A stretch of 64,000 nt of DNA from Heteroscillospira sp050943935 (lineage in GTDB: Bacteria; Bacillota; Clostridia; Oscillospirales; Oscillospiraceae), in NCBI GenBank assembly GCA_050943935.1, contig JBMNQC010000007.1:81092-145091 (forward strand). Reading direction: 5' to 3'. The position numbers were made by a program, and so were the translations under genes. A model generated the notes under the pieces. It did not search any database. It was not told the DNA's origin and was given only the letters and a program-made list of their open reading frames with translations. Positions 7,570-16,944 of this stretch are shown piece by piece. The first letter of the stretch is position 1, and every line of letters starts with the position of its first letter.

Positions 7570-9099
7570 ATGACAAGCACTTATGGGAAGTTCCTGAAAA
7601 AGAACATCGACCTCTCCCGGCTGGGGCTTGAGACGGGCAGCGGCTGCGCCTACTTCTGCACCCCCAGGGGCGCAAAAGTAATAGGCCGCACGGGCGTTGA
7701 CGGTATACACTACTGCTTTGTCCGCGGCTTTGGCGACATGGTGTTTGCAGTCAGCCCCATGAGCACGCCGGGCGACTATGTGCACCCCGTGGCCCATAGC
7801 TTTGCAGACTTTCTGCGCCTGCTGCTTAGCTGCGGCGGCGAGGCGGCCCTGGAGCAGGCCTATGCCTGGGAGCAGGAGCAGTTCGACGCTTTTTTGCTGG
7901 ATAATCCCATTACGTCTGAGCAGAAAATGACGCTGGACGACATAAGGGATAAAATGGGCCTCCAGCCCATGGACAAGCCCTTTGCGTACATAAAAAAGCT
8001 TCAGTCGGAGTTTGATTACTCCGGGATAAAATACACCGGGGACTACTTCGACCCGGATATGAATCCAAATGCGGCGCCAGAGCCGCCGGAATGGAAGGTC
8101 TATTTTGAAGGCAGCTTCTGGGGCCGCCGGGGCCGGGGCCGTGCCGGCACGGAGATTGCGGTAAACCGGGAGTTCAGCTGGGGCGGCAGACGCTGGATGG
8201 TGCCCTCTGTCTACTCCTGCGGCAAGGGGCTTGTGGTGGATTTCTGCCTCCGCGTGCCCAGAGAGCACATACTTGCTTTCATGGACAAATGGCAGCTCTC
8301 TGGGGAAAACGACGGGTCCGACAGCTTCACCCGGGAGCAGCGTATGCTTATCGATGTGGAGAACCCGCTATGCGCAGACTTCCACCCCGAGGCTGTGGTA
8401 AACGGCCGCGCACTTCGTACTGACCACGGCTGCGGAGCCTGCTGGAACCCCTGTCTCCCGGAGGAATATCTGCCGGATACCGAGACCCGTTCGGTAATGG
8501 AGCACTACGGCCTTGACCGCAGCTGCGGCTGGGCAATTTCCCGCTGGTGCTTTCTCTGGGCTTCCGGACGCAGGCCCGATATAAAAAGCCTCAGCCTCAC
8601 CCTCAGCCAGGACCGCGCCGCTCTGCCCGGCCCCCATTTCCGTGCATCCGCCCCCGGCGATGCTTGCACCTTCGTCCGTCCCGCCACGGGGCAGAGCCAC
8701 ACCCTGACCGTGCAGGAATATGAGTATCAGGAGCTTCCGGAAAACAGCTTCGGAGAGGATAACATGGAGTACCCACGCCATTACGCCGCCATGAGCTATA
8801 CCGTGGAGCCCCCGCTGCCGGGGGATGTGCTTACGGTTCAGGACTGCTTCGAGGGCGACCGTCCCCGCCCCAAAAAGCTCTCCGCCCCTGAGCCGGAGGG
8901 AACAAGCGCAGCCTGTATAGGTATAATCGGCGGTGCCGACGGCCCTACCGCCATAATTTTCGGTGCCTCTGCAGACAGGCTCCGCGCCGCCTGCTCATCT
9001 CTCCGCTTCACTCCCGCCGAAAGTATAGAATGGCGCATTGTTTTCAATGAGAAGCAGCTTGACGATATAAGCCTGGAGCTTATAGGCGGCAATACATAG
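7570..9099 (+). CDS. Unrecognised soluble protein with an orphan IGIIGGADGPTAI motif
   Basis: 509 residues from ATG 7570, with GGAG about 9 bases upstream and its own promoter. There is no signal peptide and no membrane segment. The body is rich in Trp, Tyr, Cys and Arg (for example DHGCGACWNPCLPEEY) and is not a family I recognise. Near the C-terminus (about 447-466) it carries ACIGIIGGADGPTAIIFGAS, which matches the conserved motif of the beta subunit of sodium-pumping decarboxylases (OadB family). The membrane helices that surround that motif in OadB are absent. It is therefore not a decarboxylase subunit, and the motif may be a shared structural or anchoring element. It stands alone between terminators. 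Confidence 0.7.
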   Translation: MTSTYGKFLKKNIDLSRLGLETGSGCAYFCTPRGAKVIGRTGVDGIHYCFVRGFGDMVFAVSPMSTPGDYVHPVAHSFADFLRLLLSCGGEAALEQAYAWEQEQFDAFLLDNPITSEQKMTLDDIRDKMGLQPMDKPFAYIKKLQSEFDYSGIKYTGDYFDPDMNPNAAPEPPEWKVYFEGSFWGRRGRGRAGTEIAVNREFSWGGRRWMVPSVYSCGKGLVVDFCLRVPREHILAFMDKWQLSGENDGSDSFTREQRMLIDVENPLCADFHPEAVVNGRALRTDHGCGACWNPCLPEEYLPDTETRSVMEHYGLDRSCGWAISRWCFLWASGRRPDIKSLSLTLSQDRAALPGPHFRASAPGDACTFVRPATGQSHTLTVQEYEYQELPENSFGEDNMEYPRHYAAMSYTVEPPLPGDVLTVQDCFEGDRPRPKKLSAPEPEGTSAACIGIIGGADGPTAIIFGASADRLRAACSSLRFTPAESIEWRIVFNEKQLDDISLELIGGNT

Positions 9100-9104
9100 C
9101 AAAA

Positions 9105-9131
9105 CGCCCGCAGCAAAAACTGCTGCGGGCA
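9105..9131. terminator. Bidirectional terminator between convergent genes
   Basis: GCCCGCAGCA / TGCTGCGGGC with an AAAAC loop, flanked by A-rich and T-rich ends. It serves both the plus-strand unknown gene (stop 9099) and the minus-strand LtaS-like gene (stop 9140). Confidence 0.85.
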
Positions 9132-9139
9132 TTTGTTCT

Positions 9140-11131
9140 TTACGGAGCGTAAGAGGCGCTGCGCCCCGTGTAGCGCAGTCCGTTGGTCACGCTGAGGCGC
9201 TGGCCGCTGCTGTCGCTTATCTGGGCCACCCGTATCACGTCGCCGCGGTTCAGCTCTATTTCGGGGCATATCAGCTCTCCGTTCAGCAGATAGCAGTCCT
9301 GCTCCCTGTCATCCACCAGCACCCGGCTGTATGGGGTGAAGCCCCGCCCCCGCAGCCGAAGGCGCTTATCCTCATAGTTCAGTTCGGTGAGGTATACTGG
9401 CACCGCTCCCATCTGCAGCTCTGTGGCTATATAAGGGTCTGTGCCTTCGAATATTTCCCGGTCTCCATACAGGTAGTCGTACTGCAGAATCTCCAGCGCC
9501 TGCTGATAATCCTGCTCCCCGGCCATTTTCTGGTGCAGCTTTGTGAAAATTCCGCTGTCCATACCCAGCAGCTTCTGCACATAGGCCCCCAGCTGATACG
9601 CCTGCAGGCTGCGGTTCGGCGCGGTCACCCCTATATTTGACCATATCACATACTGAGTGGCGTAAAGGTCGCCGCCCTTCAGCTCCTCCGCGGTGAGGTT
9701 CAGCGACGGCAGATGGTCTCCGTACATGACAAGCACCACAGGCCGGCCATAGCGCTCCAGCGCATCTATAAGCTGGCCGATAAAGGCGTCCACCTCTTCC
9801 AGCTGGCTGATGTAGTAGTCAAAGGCCGCCTGTTTTCCCGCCTCATCAGCGGGCATATCCCCCTCCATCTCCCGCTCGGCATCCTTGGGATACTGGCCGT
9901 GGGCCTGCACGGAGATGGCATAGATGAAGTCCTCTCCCGTAGTAGAGCCCAGAGCCTTCAGTATCTCCGCCGTAAGCACGCTGTCGCAGGCCCAGCCTAT
10001 GGAATTTCGCTGTACGTTCTGCATATACTCCACGGATGTAAAGGTGTCGAAGCCCAGATGAGAAAACACCAGATTTCTGTCGTAAAAATCCCCGGAGTGG
10101 TTGTGTATGGCGTGGGCGGTGTAGCCCAGGGCGCGCATATTGTAGGCCATGGATTCGCAGGTCTCGGTCTGCAGCACAGTCTGATACGGATACTCGTTAA
10201 GACCGAAGTAGTCCAGGCTCATACCGGTGAGCACCTCAAACTCCGTATTTGCGGTGCCGGTGGCCAGAGAGGGCACCTTCAGGGTGCCGGAGGGAAAGCT
10301 GTCCTCCAGAGCGGAAAACACCGGCACGGGGTTTTCGTCGAAGCTCCTGTCCGTGAGGGTGTTCACATCAAAAAAGCTCTCTAACTGCAGGAAAATTATA
10401 TTGGGGTGGGTTTTCGTCTCGGTGCTTTCATTGCCGCTTATATCGGCCAGAATAGAGTCTATGGTTTCAACGGAATAGTCCGCCGGGCGGTCTATTCCCC
10501 GGTCGAAAATGCTGTGTGCGAAACAATAGATGTATCCATAGCGGTCAGCCGCTTCGGCTGCGGTTTCTCCGTCATCCTGTATGTCCATCAGCTCGCGGTA
10601 TATGTAAAAGCCCCCGAAGGCGCACAGTCCCGCGCACACTATAAGCACCGCGGCACGGCGCGGACGCACCGGCACTTTTGCACTCCTTCGCCACCCCACC
10701 GCAAACAGCACGGCCAGGCACAGGAGCAGCGCTCCCAGCAGAATAAACTGCCACGGCTTCAGATATTTCAGCATAATGCTGCCCACAGACGGCAGCAGAA
10801 CAAAATCTATGGCCGTAAGCGGCGCCGTGCGGTAAAACAGCAAAATGAAATTGACGGCGCAGATACCGAAAATCCCCCCGGCGATGAGCCGGAAAGCCAG
10901 CCGCCTCCGCCTGAACAGCAGGCAAAAGCTGAGGGGAAATATAAGCAGCACCGTGCCGTACAGCAGGGCCGCAGGTTCGCGAATAAAAAACTCCACCGCG
11001 GACAGCAGTCCGCGCCGGCAAAGCAGCTCGCTCAAAAAGCACAGCAGCATGGCCGCAGCCGCCATTGCAGTCAGCGGCCGGCTGTTTATATCCGGAATAA
11101 ACGGGCGAAGTCTTTGGAAAAATTGCTTCAT
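9140..11131 (-). CDS. LtaS-like phosphoglycerol transferase / sulfatase-fold membrane enzyme
   Basis: 663 residues. The N-terminal third has about five membrane helices (for example LTAMAAAAMLLCFLSELL and FILLGALLLCLAVLFAVGW). An extracellular sulfatase-fold domain follows (about 235-580), with PNIIFLQLESFF at its first metal site and GTANTEFEVLTG holding the likely Thr nucleophile, as in lipoteichoic acid synthase. VVLVMYGDHLPSL supplies later metal ligands. A roughly 80-residue C-terminal beta-rich extension completes the protein. It should transfer glycerol-phosphate onto a glycolipid or envelope polymer. It is last in the minus-strand operon beta-lactamase-like/CapA fusion - PucR - LtaS-like, starting 17 bases after the PucR gene. 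Confidence 0.88.
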   Translation of the reverse strand: MKQFFQRLRPFIPDINSRPLTAMAAAAMLLCFLSELLCRRGLLSAVEFFIREPAALLYGTVLLIFPLSFCLLFRRRRLAFRLIAGGIFGICAVNFILLFYRTAPLTAIDFVLLPSVGSIMLKYLKPWQFILLGALLLCLAVLFAVGWRRSAKVPVRPRRAAVLIVCAGLCAFGGFYIYRELMDIQDDGETAAEAADRYGYIYCFAHSIFDRGIDRPADYSVETIDSILADISGNESTETKTHPNIIFLQLESFFDVNTLTDRSFDENPVPVFSALEDSFPSGTLKVPSLATGTANTEFEVLTGMSLDYFGLNEYPYQTVLQTETCESMAYNMRALGYTAHAIHNHSGDFYDRNLVFSHLGFDTFTSVEYMQNVQRNSIGWACDSVLTAEILKALGSTTGEDFIYAISVQAHGQYPKDAEREMEGDMPADEAGKQAAFDYYISQLEEVDAFIGQLIDALERYGRPVVLVMYGDHLPSLNLTAEELKGGDLYATQYVIWSNIGVTAPNRSLQAYQLGAYVQKLLGMDSGIFTKLHQKMAGEQDYQQALEILQYDYLYGDREIFEGTDPYIATELQMGAVPVYLTELNYEDKRLRLRGRGFTPYSRVLVDDREQDCYLLNGELICPEIELNRGDVIRVAQISDSSGQRLSVTNGLRYTGRSASYAP

Positions 11132-11148
11132 ACCGGGAAAGCTTCCTT

Positions 11149-12483
11149 TCAGATGATATCCAGCCTTTTCATTTCATCCCAAAGCAGTACTATACTCAAA
11201 TGAATATACAGCAGCTCCCGGGCATCGTCAAGCTTAAGCCCCGTCAGCTCCCGTATCCGCTTCAGGCGGTAGGCCATGGTGCTGCGGTGGATATACAGCT
11301 CTCTGGCGCTGTGCATGGTGTTCATGCCGCAGCGTATGTAGCTGTACAGGCTGCGGCAGTAGGCGCTGCCTGTGCGCGCGTCGTGCTCCATCAGCACCCT
11401 GAGCTTCCATGAGGCCGCGTGCTTTGCGTCCAGCTCCCCGGTACAGCTCCCGAGCATATAGTCCAGAGCGCAGTCGGAATACTCGACTATGCTCCCCTCG
11501 CCGCCGTGCTCCAGAGCTATGCGGCTCTGGGTGCAGGCGGGAGCCAGCTCCAGTATATCATCAAATCTGTCGCTGACCCCGGCGGTAAGCCCTCGCTGGG
11601 AAAACAGCTCACGCTTTTTTCGGAAAAAATCCTCTCCGGCGAGATTTCCCAGACAAACTATGCGCCCCTCATATTCAAAAGCGCAGACGTCCGGCCACAT
11701 ACGGTTTAAAGCATTGGGCGTAAGGCCGCCGTGCCTGTCCATGCACAGGCATACATATCCGTCCTTCCTGTGCCAGCTCCGGGCATACAGCTCCTGAGAC
11801 AGCTCATACAGCTCTCCGCCGCCCCGGAGCAGCTCCCTGAGCAGCACGGCCAACCTCGGCTCCGTCTCCTGTCCGGCCTGTATGCTCTCCGGCGCGGGGC
11901 GCAGAAAGGATGCTATATGCTCCAGCACCGCCCCGTCATGGACGCAGAAAGGGCGTCGGACGGCCGAGAGCATCAGCTTGCCGCCGGGAAAGGCGGCCTC
12001 CAGCCGCTCACCGCAGTCCGGGCCTGACGGCTCGTCCGGAACGCAGGCCAGCACGCGGCCCGAGTCCCCCAGCAGGGTTAGCTTGTTTCCGGCAAACAGA
12101 GGCGCAGCCTGCCTGAGCACGGCTAAGGCAGGGTCCGGCCTCCCGGCCGCCTCACGAAGAGCCTCATCCAGCCTGTCATATTTCCGAAAGACAGCGCTCA
12201 CGGCGTTCACCAGCCGTATCACATCCACATTTTCGTCCACCGTAAGCACCTCCAGGCCGGGCAGCATGGACAGAGGCACCCGCCCCACGCACACAGCTCC
12301 ACCGCCGTTGGGGGCCTGTATGGCTGCGGGAATGTGTCCCGCTCTTGTGATGTACAGCACATCCGGCTCAAGCTCGCCACCGGCACACAGCAGCTCACAG
12401 CCGGAAAAGCGCAGACGGCCGCTGCCCCTTTCCAGAGTGATATAGGGCAGCTCCTGAGCTATTATGGACATGGACAGCTTCAT
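11149..12483 (-). CDS. PucR/CdaR-type transcriptional regulator
   Basis: 444 residues, ATG with AAGGAG just upstream. The N-terminal part (about 1-100) resembles the purine-catabolism PucR sensor region, the middle is a GGDEF-like/PAS-like regulatory segment, and the C-terminal helix-turn-helix is the PucR signature, ARELYIHRSTMAYRLKRIRELTGL followed by DDARELLYIHLSIVL. The family typically senses a metabolite and activates neighbouring catabolic or envelope genes. It sits between the beta-lactamase-like/CapA fusion gene (14 bases upstream) and the LtaS-like gene (17 bases downstream), so it is probably co-transcribed with both. Its ligand is unknown. Confidence 0.85.
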   Translation of the reverse strand: MKLSMSIIAQELPYITLERGSGRLRFSGCELLCAGGELEPDVLYITRAGHIPAAIQAPNGGGAVCVGRVPLSMLPGLEVLTVDENVDVIRLVNAVSAVFRKYDRLDEALREAAGRPDPALAVLRQAAPLFAGNKLTLLGDSGRVLACVPDEPSGPDCGERLEAAFPGGKLMLSAVRRPFCVHDGAVLEHIASFLRPAPESIQAGQETEPRLAVLLRELLRGGGELYELSQELYARSWHRKDGYVCLCMDRHGGLTPNALNRMWPDVCAFEYEGRIVCLGNLAGEDFFRKKRELFSQRGLTAGVSDRFDDILELAPACTQSRIALEHGGEGSIVEYSDCALDYMLGSCTGELDAKHAASWKLRVLMEHDARTGSAYCRSLYSYIRCGMNTMHSARELYIHRSTMAYRLKRIRELTGLKLDDARELLYIHLSIVLLWDEMKRLDII

Positions 12484-12497
12484 GGCGTTTCTCCTTT

Positions 12498-14351
12498 TCA
12501 GTCTATGGGAGCGAGCTTACGCAGCGCCCGGTCCCATCCGGTGCTGTCCGGCTCATAGGGCACAGGGCGGAAATCGCTGCGCAGGGGATCGGAGCTGGTA
12601 GCGCAGGGTATAAGCTCCGTTTCGGCGCTCACGACCCCGTCCTCCTTTTTCAGCGTCACCCTGAGGATGGCGCTGTCTGTGTCCCTGGGGGCGCTGTGTC
12701 CGCCGTAGCAGAAATTGCCCAGAGAGTAAAACACCGGCACATCGCCGCACATCTCCGTGGGCTGAAGAATATGGGGGTGGCTGCCCACCACCAGGTCGCA
12801 GCCCAGCTCCGCAAGCCTTGCGGCAAAATCACGCATCCAGCCCTCGGGCTGGGGACGGTACTCCCAGCCCCAGTGTATGTAGGAAATTATATAGTCGCAG
12901 TTTTCAGCAGCACAGGCCTCGTACATTGGCTCTATGCGGCTCATGTAGCCCTCCACATCGCCAACGGGAAGGTCTGTCTCCACACAGTTCAGGGCTATTA
13001 CCCCCAGCTTCAGTCCGCCGGACAGCTCGGTTATTATAGGTTTGCCGTCATCGACCCAGAGCACTCCGGCCTCGTCCAGAGCGGCTTTGGTGTCCGAAAG
13101 TCCGCCGTTGAGATAGTCGCCGCTGTGGTTGTTGGCAAGAGTCACGGCCTCCACGCTGCCCTCGGTGAGCACCCGGACGTATTCCGGGGAGGCCCGAAAG
13201 CGGTAATCCTTGCTCTTTGCCTCGGTGCGCTCCGTAAAGGCGCCCTCAAGATTCACCATGGTGAAATCATCGTCGGAGAGTATATCCTTTACGCCCGAGA
13301 AGGGGTAGGCGTAGTCCGTACCCGTTACGTACAGCATATTATTGCCGGCCGCGCTGCCCTGCCACTCGTGGAGAGTGCCTATGGTGCAGTCGCCCGCGAA
13401 GCTCAGTACCCACTCTCCCGAAGCACCCTGGACGGAAGCGGTCGGAAGATGCGGCAGGTAGAGTTCTCCGGGAATAGCCATCGCTGTCAGCGCCGCCCAC
13501 AGGGGCGCCTCCACGCCTCCGGTCAGTACCGGAGGAAACAGCATCGCGGAGGCCATGAGAGTCGGTACGGGACGGCGAGCCTCCGGAGCGGCATCGGCAG
13601 CGGGGCGCAGGGCGTAGTCCGTCATAAGCGCGCACAGCTCCGACAGCACATCCTCGCTGCTGCGCACGTTTTTGGTGAAGGCCACCAGGGCGAAGGGCCG
13701 GGGTGTGAACACTATGGCGCAGTCGTTGAGATATCCCTCAAAATAGCCGTATTTATGGGCGATGGGATATTCTCCGGCGTTTTTCTGAAAATATCTTCCC
13801 CCGTGTGCCTGCAGCAGATATTCCATCAGCCGGGGATAGCTCTCCCGGTTTGCGTACAGACTCTGCAGGGTACCCAGCACCAGCCGGGGACTCATGCAGT
13901 TGTCCTCGTAAAAGGAGCGGGGCAGCTCAGACGCATCGCAGCCGGAGTAGGAGGCCAGAGTGCGGCGATATTCGTCCCTGTCTTCGGATATTTTATAGCG
14001 CAGCGCCTGGGCCGCGTCATTATCTGAGTTGACTATGCTCAGCTCCAGAGCCCGCTCCACAGTATAGCCCCCGGCCATATCCGAGAGGGCGAGCTCACCA
14101 CTCTCTATGCGGTCGTATATGGCCATGGCCAGAGGCAGCTTATACATACTGCCCGCCACCATAAAGCTGTTTTCGCCGAAATACCAGGTTTCCCCCGTCT
14201 CAAGGTCGCACCAGCCCATGGCAAAATTGTTTTCGTTCAGGCCCTTTTCAGCCATAAACGTCTCCAGCAGAGCTTCCGGCGAATCCGCCGCTGCGGCCGT
14301 GGGCAGCGGCAGTATCAGCAGCGCCAGAAGCAGAACAAACAGTCTTTTCAC
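12498..14351 (-). CDS. Exported fusion: class-A-beta-lactamase-like domain + CapA-type metallophosphatase
   Basis: 617 residues from a GTG start (14351) preceded by GGGGGA. Signal peptide 1-22 (FVLLLALLILPLPTAAA). The first domain (about 25-250) has the serine-hydrolase set S68-M-Y-K71, S109-D-N111 and K200-Y-G202, matching the beta-lactamase2/class A fold. The second domain (about 315-600) is CapA/PGA_cap: LSFAGDCTIG, MVNLEGAFT, LANNHSGDY, YIHWGWEY, VVGSHPHILQ and YSLGNFCY, the metal-binding residues of this calcineurin-like family linked to poly-gamma-glutamate. It should act outside the cell on peptidoglycan or a D-amino-acid polymer. First gene of the envelope operon. Both domains keep their key residues. 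Confidence 0.88.
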   Translation of the reverse strand: MKRLFVLLLALLILPLPTAAAADSPEALLETFMAEKGLNENNFAMGWCDLETGETWYFGENSFMVAGSMYKLPLAMAIYDRIESGELALSDMAGGYTVERALELSIVNSDNDAAQALRYKISEDRDEYRRTLASYSGCDASELPRSFYEDNCMSPRLVLGTLQSLYANRESYPRLMEYLLQAHGGRYFQKNAGEYPIAHKYGYFEGYLNDCAIVFTPRPFALVAFTKNVRSSEDVLSELCALMTDYALRPAADAAPEARRPVPTLMASAMLFPPVLTGGVEAPLWAALTAMAIPGELYLPHLPTASVQGASGEWVLSFAGDCTIGTLHEWQGSAAGNNMLYVTGTDYAYPFSGVKDILSDDDFTMVNLEGAFTERTEAKSKDYRFRASPEYVRVLTEGSVEAVTLANNHSGDYLNGGLSDTKAALDEAGVLWVDDGKPIITELSGGLKLGVIALNCVETDLPVGDVEGYMSRIEPMYEACAAENCDYIISYIHWGWEYRPQPEGWMRDFAARLAELGCDLVVGSHPHILQPTEMCGDVPVFYSLGNFCYGGHSAPRDTDSAILRVTLKKEDGVVSAETELIPCATSSDPLRSDFRPVPYEPDSTGWDRALRKLAPID

Positions 14352-14370
14352 GCTTTTCCCCCAAGGTATT

Positions 14371-14392
14371 TTTCAGAGCCCATGCTCTGAAA
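14371..14392. promoter_or_regulatory. Dyad in divergent promoter region
   Basis: TTTCAGAGC-CCAT-GCTCTGAAA, a 9-base-arm palindrome 20 bases upstream of the fusion gene start, in the gap shared with the divergent phosphoketolase gene. It could be an operator or a 5' leader hairpin. Confidence 0.45.
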
Positions 14393-14538
14393 TCGATTGT
14401 ATCACAGCCTGACGGCGCGGGCAAGCTCTCCTCAGCAGACAAAAAGGCATGAATGCGGAAAAGTTTACAAAATAGCTATGGATATTTTCGCCAGAATGTG
14501 CCAAACTGATAACAAGCGTATAATAAGGAGGTATTCCC

Positions 14539-16890
14539 ATGACCAAGACTTTATCACCGGAGGAACTCAAGACGCTTGACGCCTGGTGGCGCGCGTCGAA
14601 CTATCTGGCTGCCGGTCAGCTGTATCTGCTGGATAATCCCCTGCTCAGGTCTCCCCTCAGCCCGGACGATGTTAAAAAGAAAATCGTAGGACATTGGGGC
14701 ACCGTTCCGGGACAGAACTTCATCTATACCCATCTGGACCGAGTGATACGCAAGTATGATTTGGATATGATTTACATTTCCGGCCCGGGCCACGGCGGCA
14801 ACGCCATGGTGGCTCAGGACTGGATGGATGGCTCCTATACCGAGGTGTACCCCAACGTGGGTCAGGACCTGGACGGCATGAAAAAGCTGTTCAAGCAGTT
14901 CTCCTTCCCCGGCGGCATCTCCAGCCACGTCGCGCCCGAGACCCCCGGCTCCATCAATGAGGGCGGCGAACTGGGCTACAGCCTCGCCCACGCCTTCGGC
15001 GCCGTGTTCGACAACCCCGACCTAATAGCCGCCTGCGTGGTGGGCGACGGAGAGGCCGAGACCGGCCCCCTGGCTACCGCCTGGCACGGCAATAAATTCA
15101 TCAGCGCAAAGGGCGACGGCGCGGTGCTGCCCATACTGCATCTGAACGGCTATAAAATTGCCAACCCCACCGTGTTTGCCCGCATCACCCACGAGGAGCG
15201 GCAGAAGTTCTTTGAGGGCTGCGGCTGGACCCCCTGCTTTGTGGAGGGTGACGACCCCGCCGAAATGCACGAGAAAATGGCCGCCGCTCTGGACCGGGCC
15301 GTGGAGGAGATTCTGGAGATCCGCCGCCGCGCCCGCGAGGACGGTGACACCAGCCGCCCCCGCTGGCCCATGATAGTGCTCACCACTCCCAAGGGCTGGA
15401 CCGGCCCCAAGAATGTGGACGGCAAAACCATCGAGGGCACCTTCCGCGCCCATCAAGTGCCCATAACCATGACCAAAAACGAGCACTACGAGCAGCTTGA
15501 GCAGTGGCTGCGCTCATACCGCCCCCAGGAGCTGTTCACCGAGGACGGACGGCTGGCGCCGGAGCTGAGGGACTTCGCCCCAAGAGGAGAGCGCCGCATG
15601 GGCGCCAATCCCCACGCCAACGGCGGCAAGCTGCTGCGTGACCTGCGCCTGCCCGATTTCCGCGACTACGCTGTGGATGTGCCCCATCCCGGCGCAATAG
15701 AGGGTCAGGATATGCTGGAGCTTGGCGGCTTTGTCCGCGACATAGTGAAGCTCAACGCCCAGGAGAAAAACTTCCGCATCTTCGGACCGGATGAGACCAT
15801 GTCCAACCGCCTCAGCCGTGTGTTTGAGGAGACGGACAGAGCCTTCGACGGCGACATTCTGGACACCGACGAGTATCTGGCCCACGAGGGCCGGGTGGTG
15901 GACTCCATGCTGTCCGAGCATATGTGCGAGGGCTGGCTGGAGGGCTATCTGCTCACGGGCCGCCACGGCTTCTTCAACAGCTACGAGGCCTTTATCCGCA
16001 TAGTGGACTCCATGTTCTCCCAGCACGCCAAGTGGCTGAAGGTCACCAGCGAGCTGCCCTGGCGCGAGGAGATAGCCTCTCTGAACTACATCCTCTCCTC
16101 CAATGTATGGCAGCAGGACCACAACGGCTTCACCCATCAGGACCCCGGCTTCCTGGACCATGTGGCCAACAAGAAGGCGGATGTGGTGCGCCTGTATCTG
16201 CCCCCCGACGCCAACTGCCTGCTGAGCGTGTTTGACCACTGCATCCGCAGCCGCAACTATGTGAACGTCATGGTAACCTCCAAGCACCCCCGTCCCCAGT
16301 GGCTCACCATGGAGCAGGCCGTAAAGCACTGCACCCAGGGCATAGGCATCTGGGACTGGGCCTCCAACGACCAGGGCGCCGAGCCGGATATTGTCATGGC
16401 CTGCTGCGGTGAGACCCCCACCCTGGAGACTCTGGCCGCCGTCACCATCCTGAGGGACAGCTTCCCGGAGTTGAAGATACGGGTCGTGAACGTGGTGGAC
16501 CTTATGCGTCTGCAGGACAAGAGCCAGCACCCCCATGGTCTCACCCAGGCCGAGTACAACAGCCTGTTCACCACCGACAAGCCCGTCATCTTCGCCTTCC
16601 ACGGCTATCCCAGCCTCATCCATGAGCTGACCTACAGGCGGGACAACAAGAACATCCATGTCCGCGGCTATATGGAGGAGGGTACCATCACCACGCCCTT
16701 CGATATGCGCGTGCAGAACAAGATAGACCGCTTCAGCCTCACCGAGGCCGCCCTCTACAATCTGCCCCAGCTGGGCAACAGAGGCAGCCATCTCATCCAG
16801 AAAATGCGCGACAAGCTTGTGGAGCACAAGCAGTATATTGCCGAGTACGGCGTGGACCTGCCCGAGATCCGGAAGTGGAAGTGGAATTAA
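14539..16890 (+). CDS. xfp: Xylulose-5-phosphate/fructose-6-phosphate phosphoketolase
   Basis: 783 residues, the usual length of the family. ATG follows AAGGAGG at 8 bases. It cleaves xylulose 5-phosphate (and often fructose 6-phosphate) with phosphate to acetyl phosphate plus an aldose phosphate, using thiamine diphosphate and Mg. Visible motifs: GPGHGGNAMVAQDWMDGSY, SFPGGISSHVAPETPGSI and the TPP-binding GDGEAETGPLATAWHGNKF in the N-terminal domain, GRHGFFNSYEAF in the second, and VMVTSKHPRPQW in the third. It is transcribed alone, divergent from the envelope operon, with a terminator directly after it. It gives the cell a route from pentoses to acetate and ATP. Confidence 0.97.
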   Translation: MTKTLSPEELKTLDAWWRASNYLAAGQLYLLDNPLLRSPLSPDDVKKKIVGHWGTVPGQNFIYTHLDRVIRKYDLDMIYISGPGHGGNAMVAQDWMDGSYTEVYPNVGQDLDGMKKLFKQFSFPGGISSHVAPETPGSINEGGELGYSLAHAFGAVFDNPDLIAACVVGDGEAETGPLATAWHGNKFISAKGDGAVLPILHLNGYKIANPTVFARITHEERQKFFEGCGWTPCFVEGDDPAEMHEKMAAALDRAVEEILEIRRRAREDGDTSRPRWPMIVLTTPKGWTGPKNVDGKTIEGTFRAHQVPITMTKNEHYEQLEQWLRSYRPQELFTEDGRLAPELRDFAPRGERRMGANPHANGGKLLRDLRLPDFRDYAVDVPHPGAIEGQDMLELGGFVRDIVKLNAQEKNFRIFGPDETMSNRLSRVFEETDRAFDGDILDTDEYLAHEGRVVDSMLSEHMCEGWLEGYLLTGRHGFFNSYEAFIRIVDSMFSQHAKWLKVTSELPWREEIASLNYILSSNVWQQDHNGFTHQDPGFLDHVANKKADVVRLYLPPDANCLLSVFDHCIRSRNYVNVMVTSKHPRPQWLTMEQAVKHCTQGIGIWDWASNDQGAEPDIVMACCGETPTLETLAAVTILRDSFPELKIRVVNVVDLMRLQDKSQHPHGLTQAEYNSLFTTDKPVIFAFHGYPSLIHELTYRRDNKNIHVRGYMEEGTITTPFDMRVQNKIDRFSLTEAALYNLPQLGNRGSHLIQKMRDKLVEHKQYIAEYGVDLPEIRKWKWN

Positions 16891-16905
16891 AACAGGCCGT
16901 CAAAA

Positions 16906-16936
16906 AGGCCGCCCCTTTCGGGGCGGCCTGAGTTTT
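16906..16936. terminator. Strong terminator after phosphoketolase
   Basis: AGGCCGCCCC / GGGGCGGCCT with a TTTC loop, followed by AGTTTTT. It lies between the convergent stops at 16890 and 16945 and can serve both. Confidence 0.88.
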
Positions 16937-16944
16937 TGCCGCGC

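Noticed and set aside
6058..8268. A 736-codon minus-strand frame across the HtrA-type gene and the next gene
   Set aside because: It spans two clear plus-strand genes, a terminator and a promoter, and its translation is low-complexity with no domain.
14519..14524. TATAAT just upstream of the phosphoketolase gene as a promoter
   Set aside because: It touches the AAGGAGG ribosome site, so transcription would start too late to include it, and no -35 box is at 16-18 bases.
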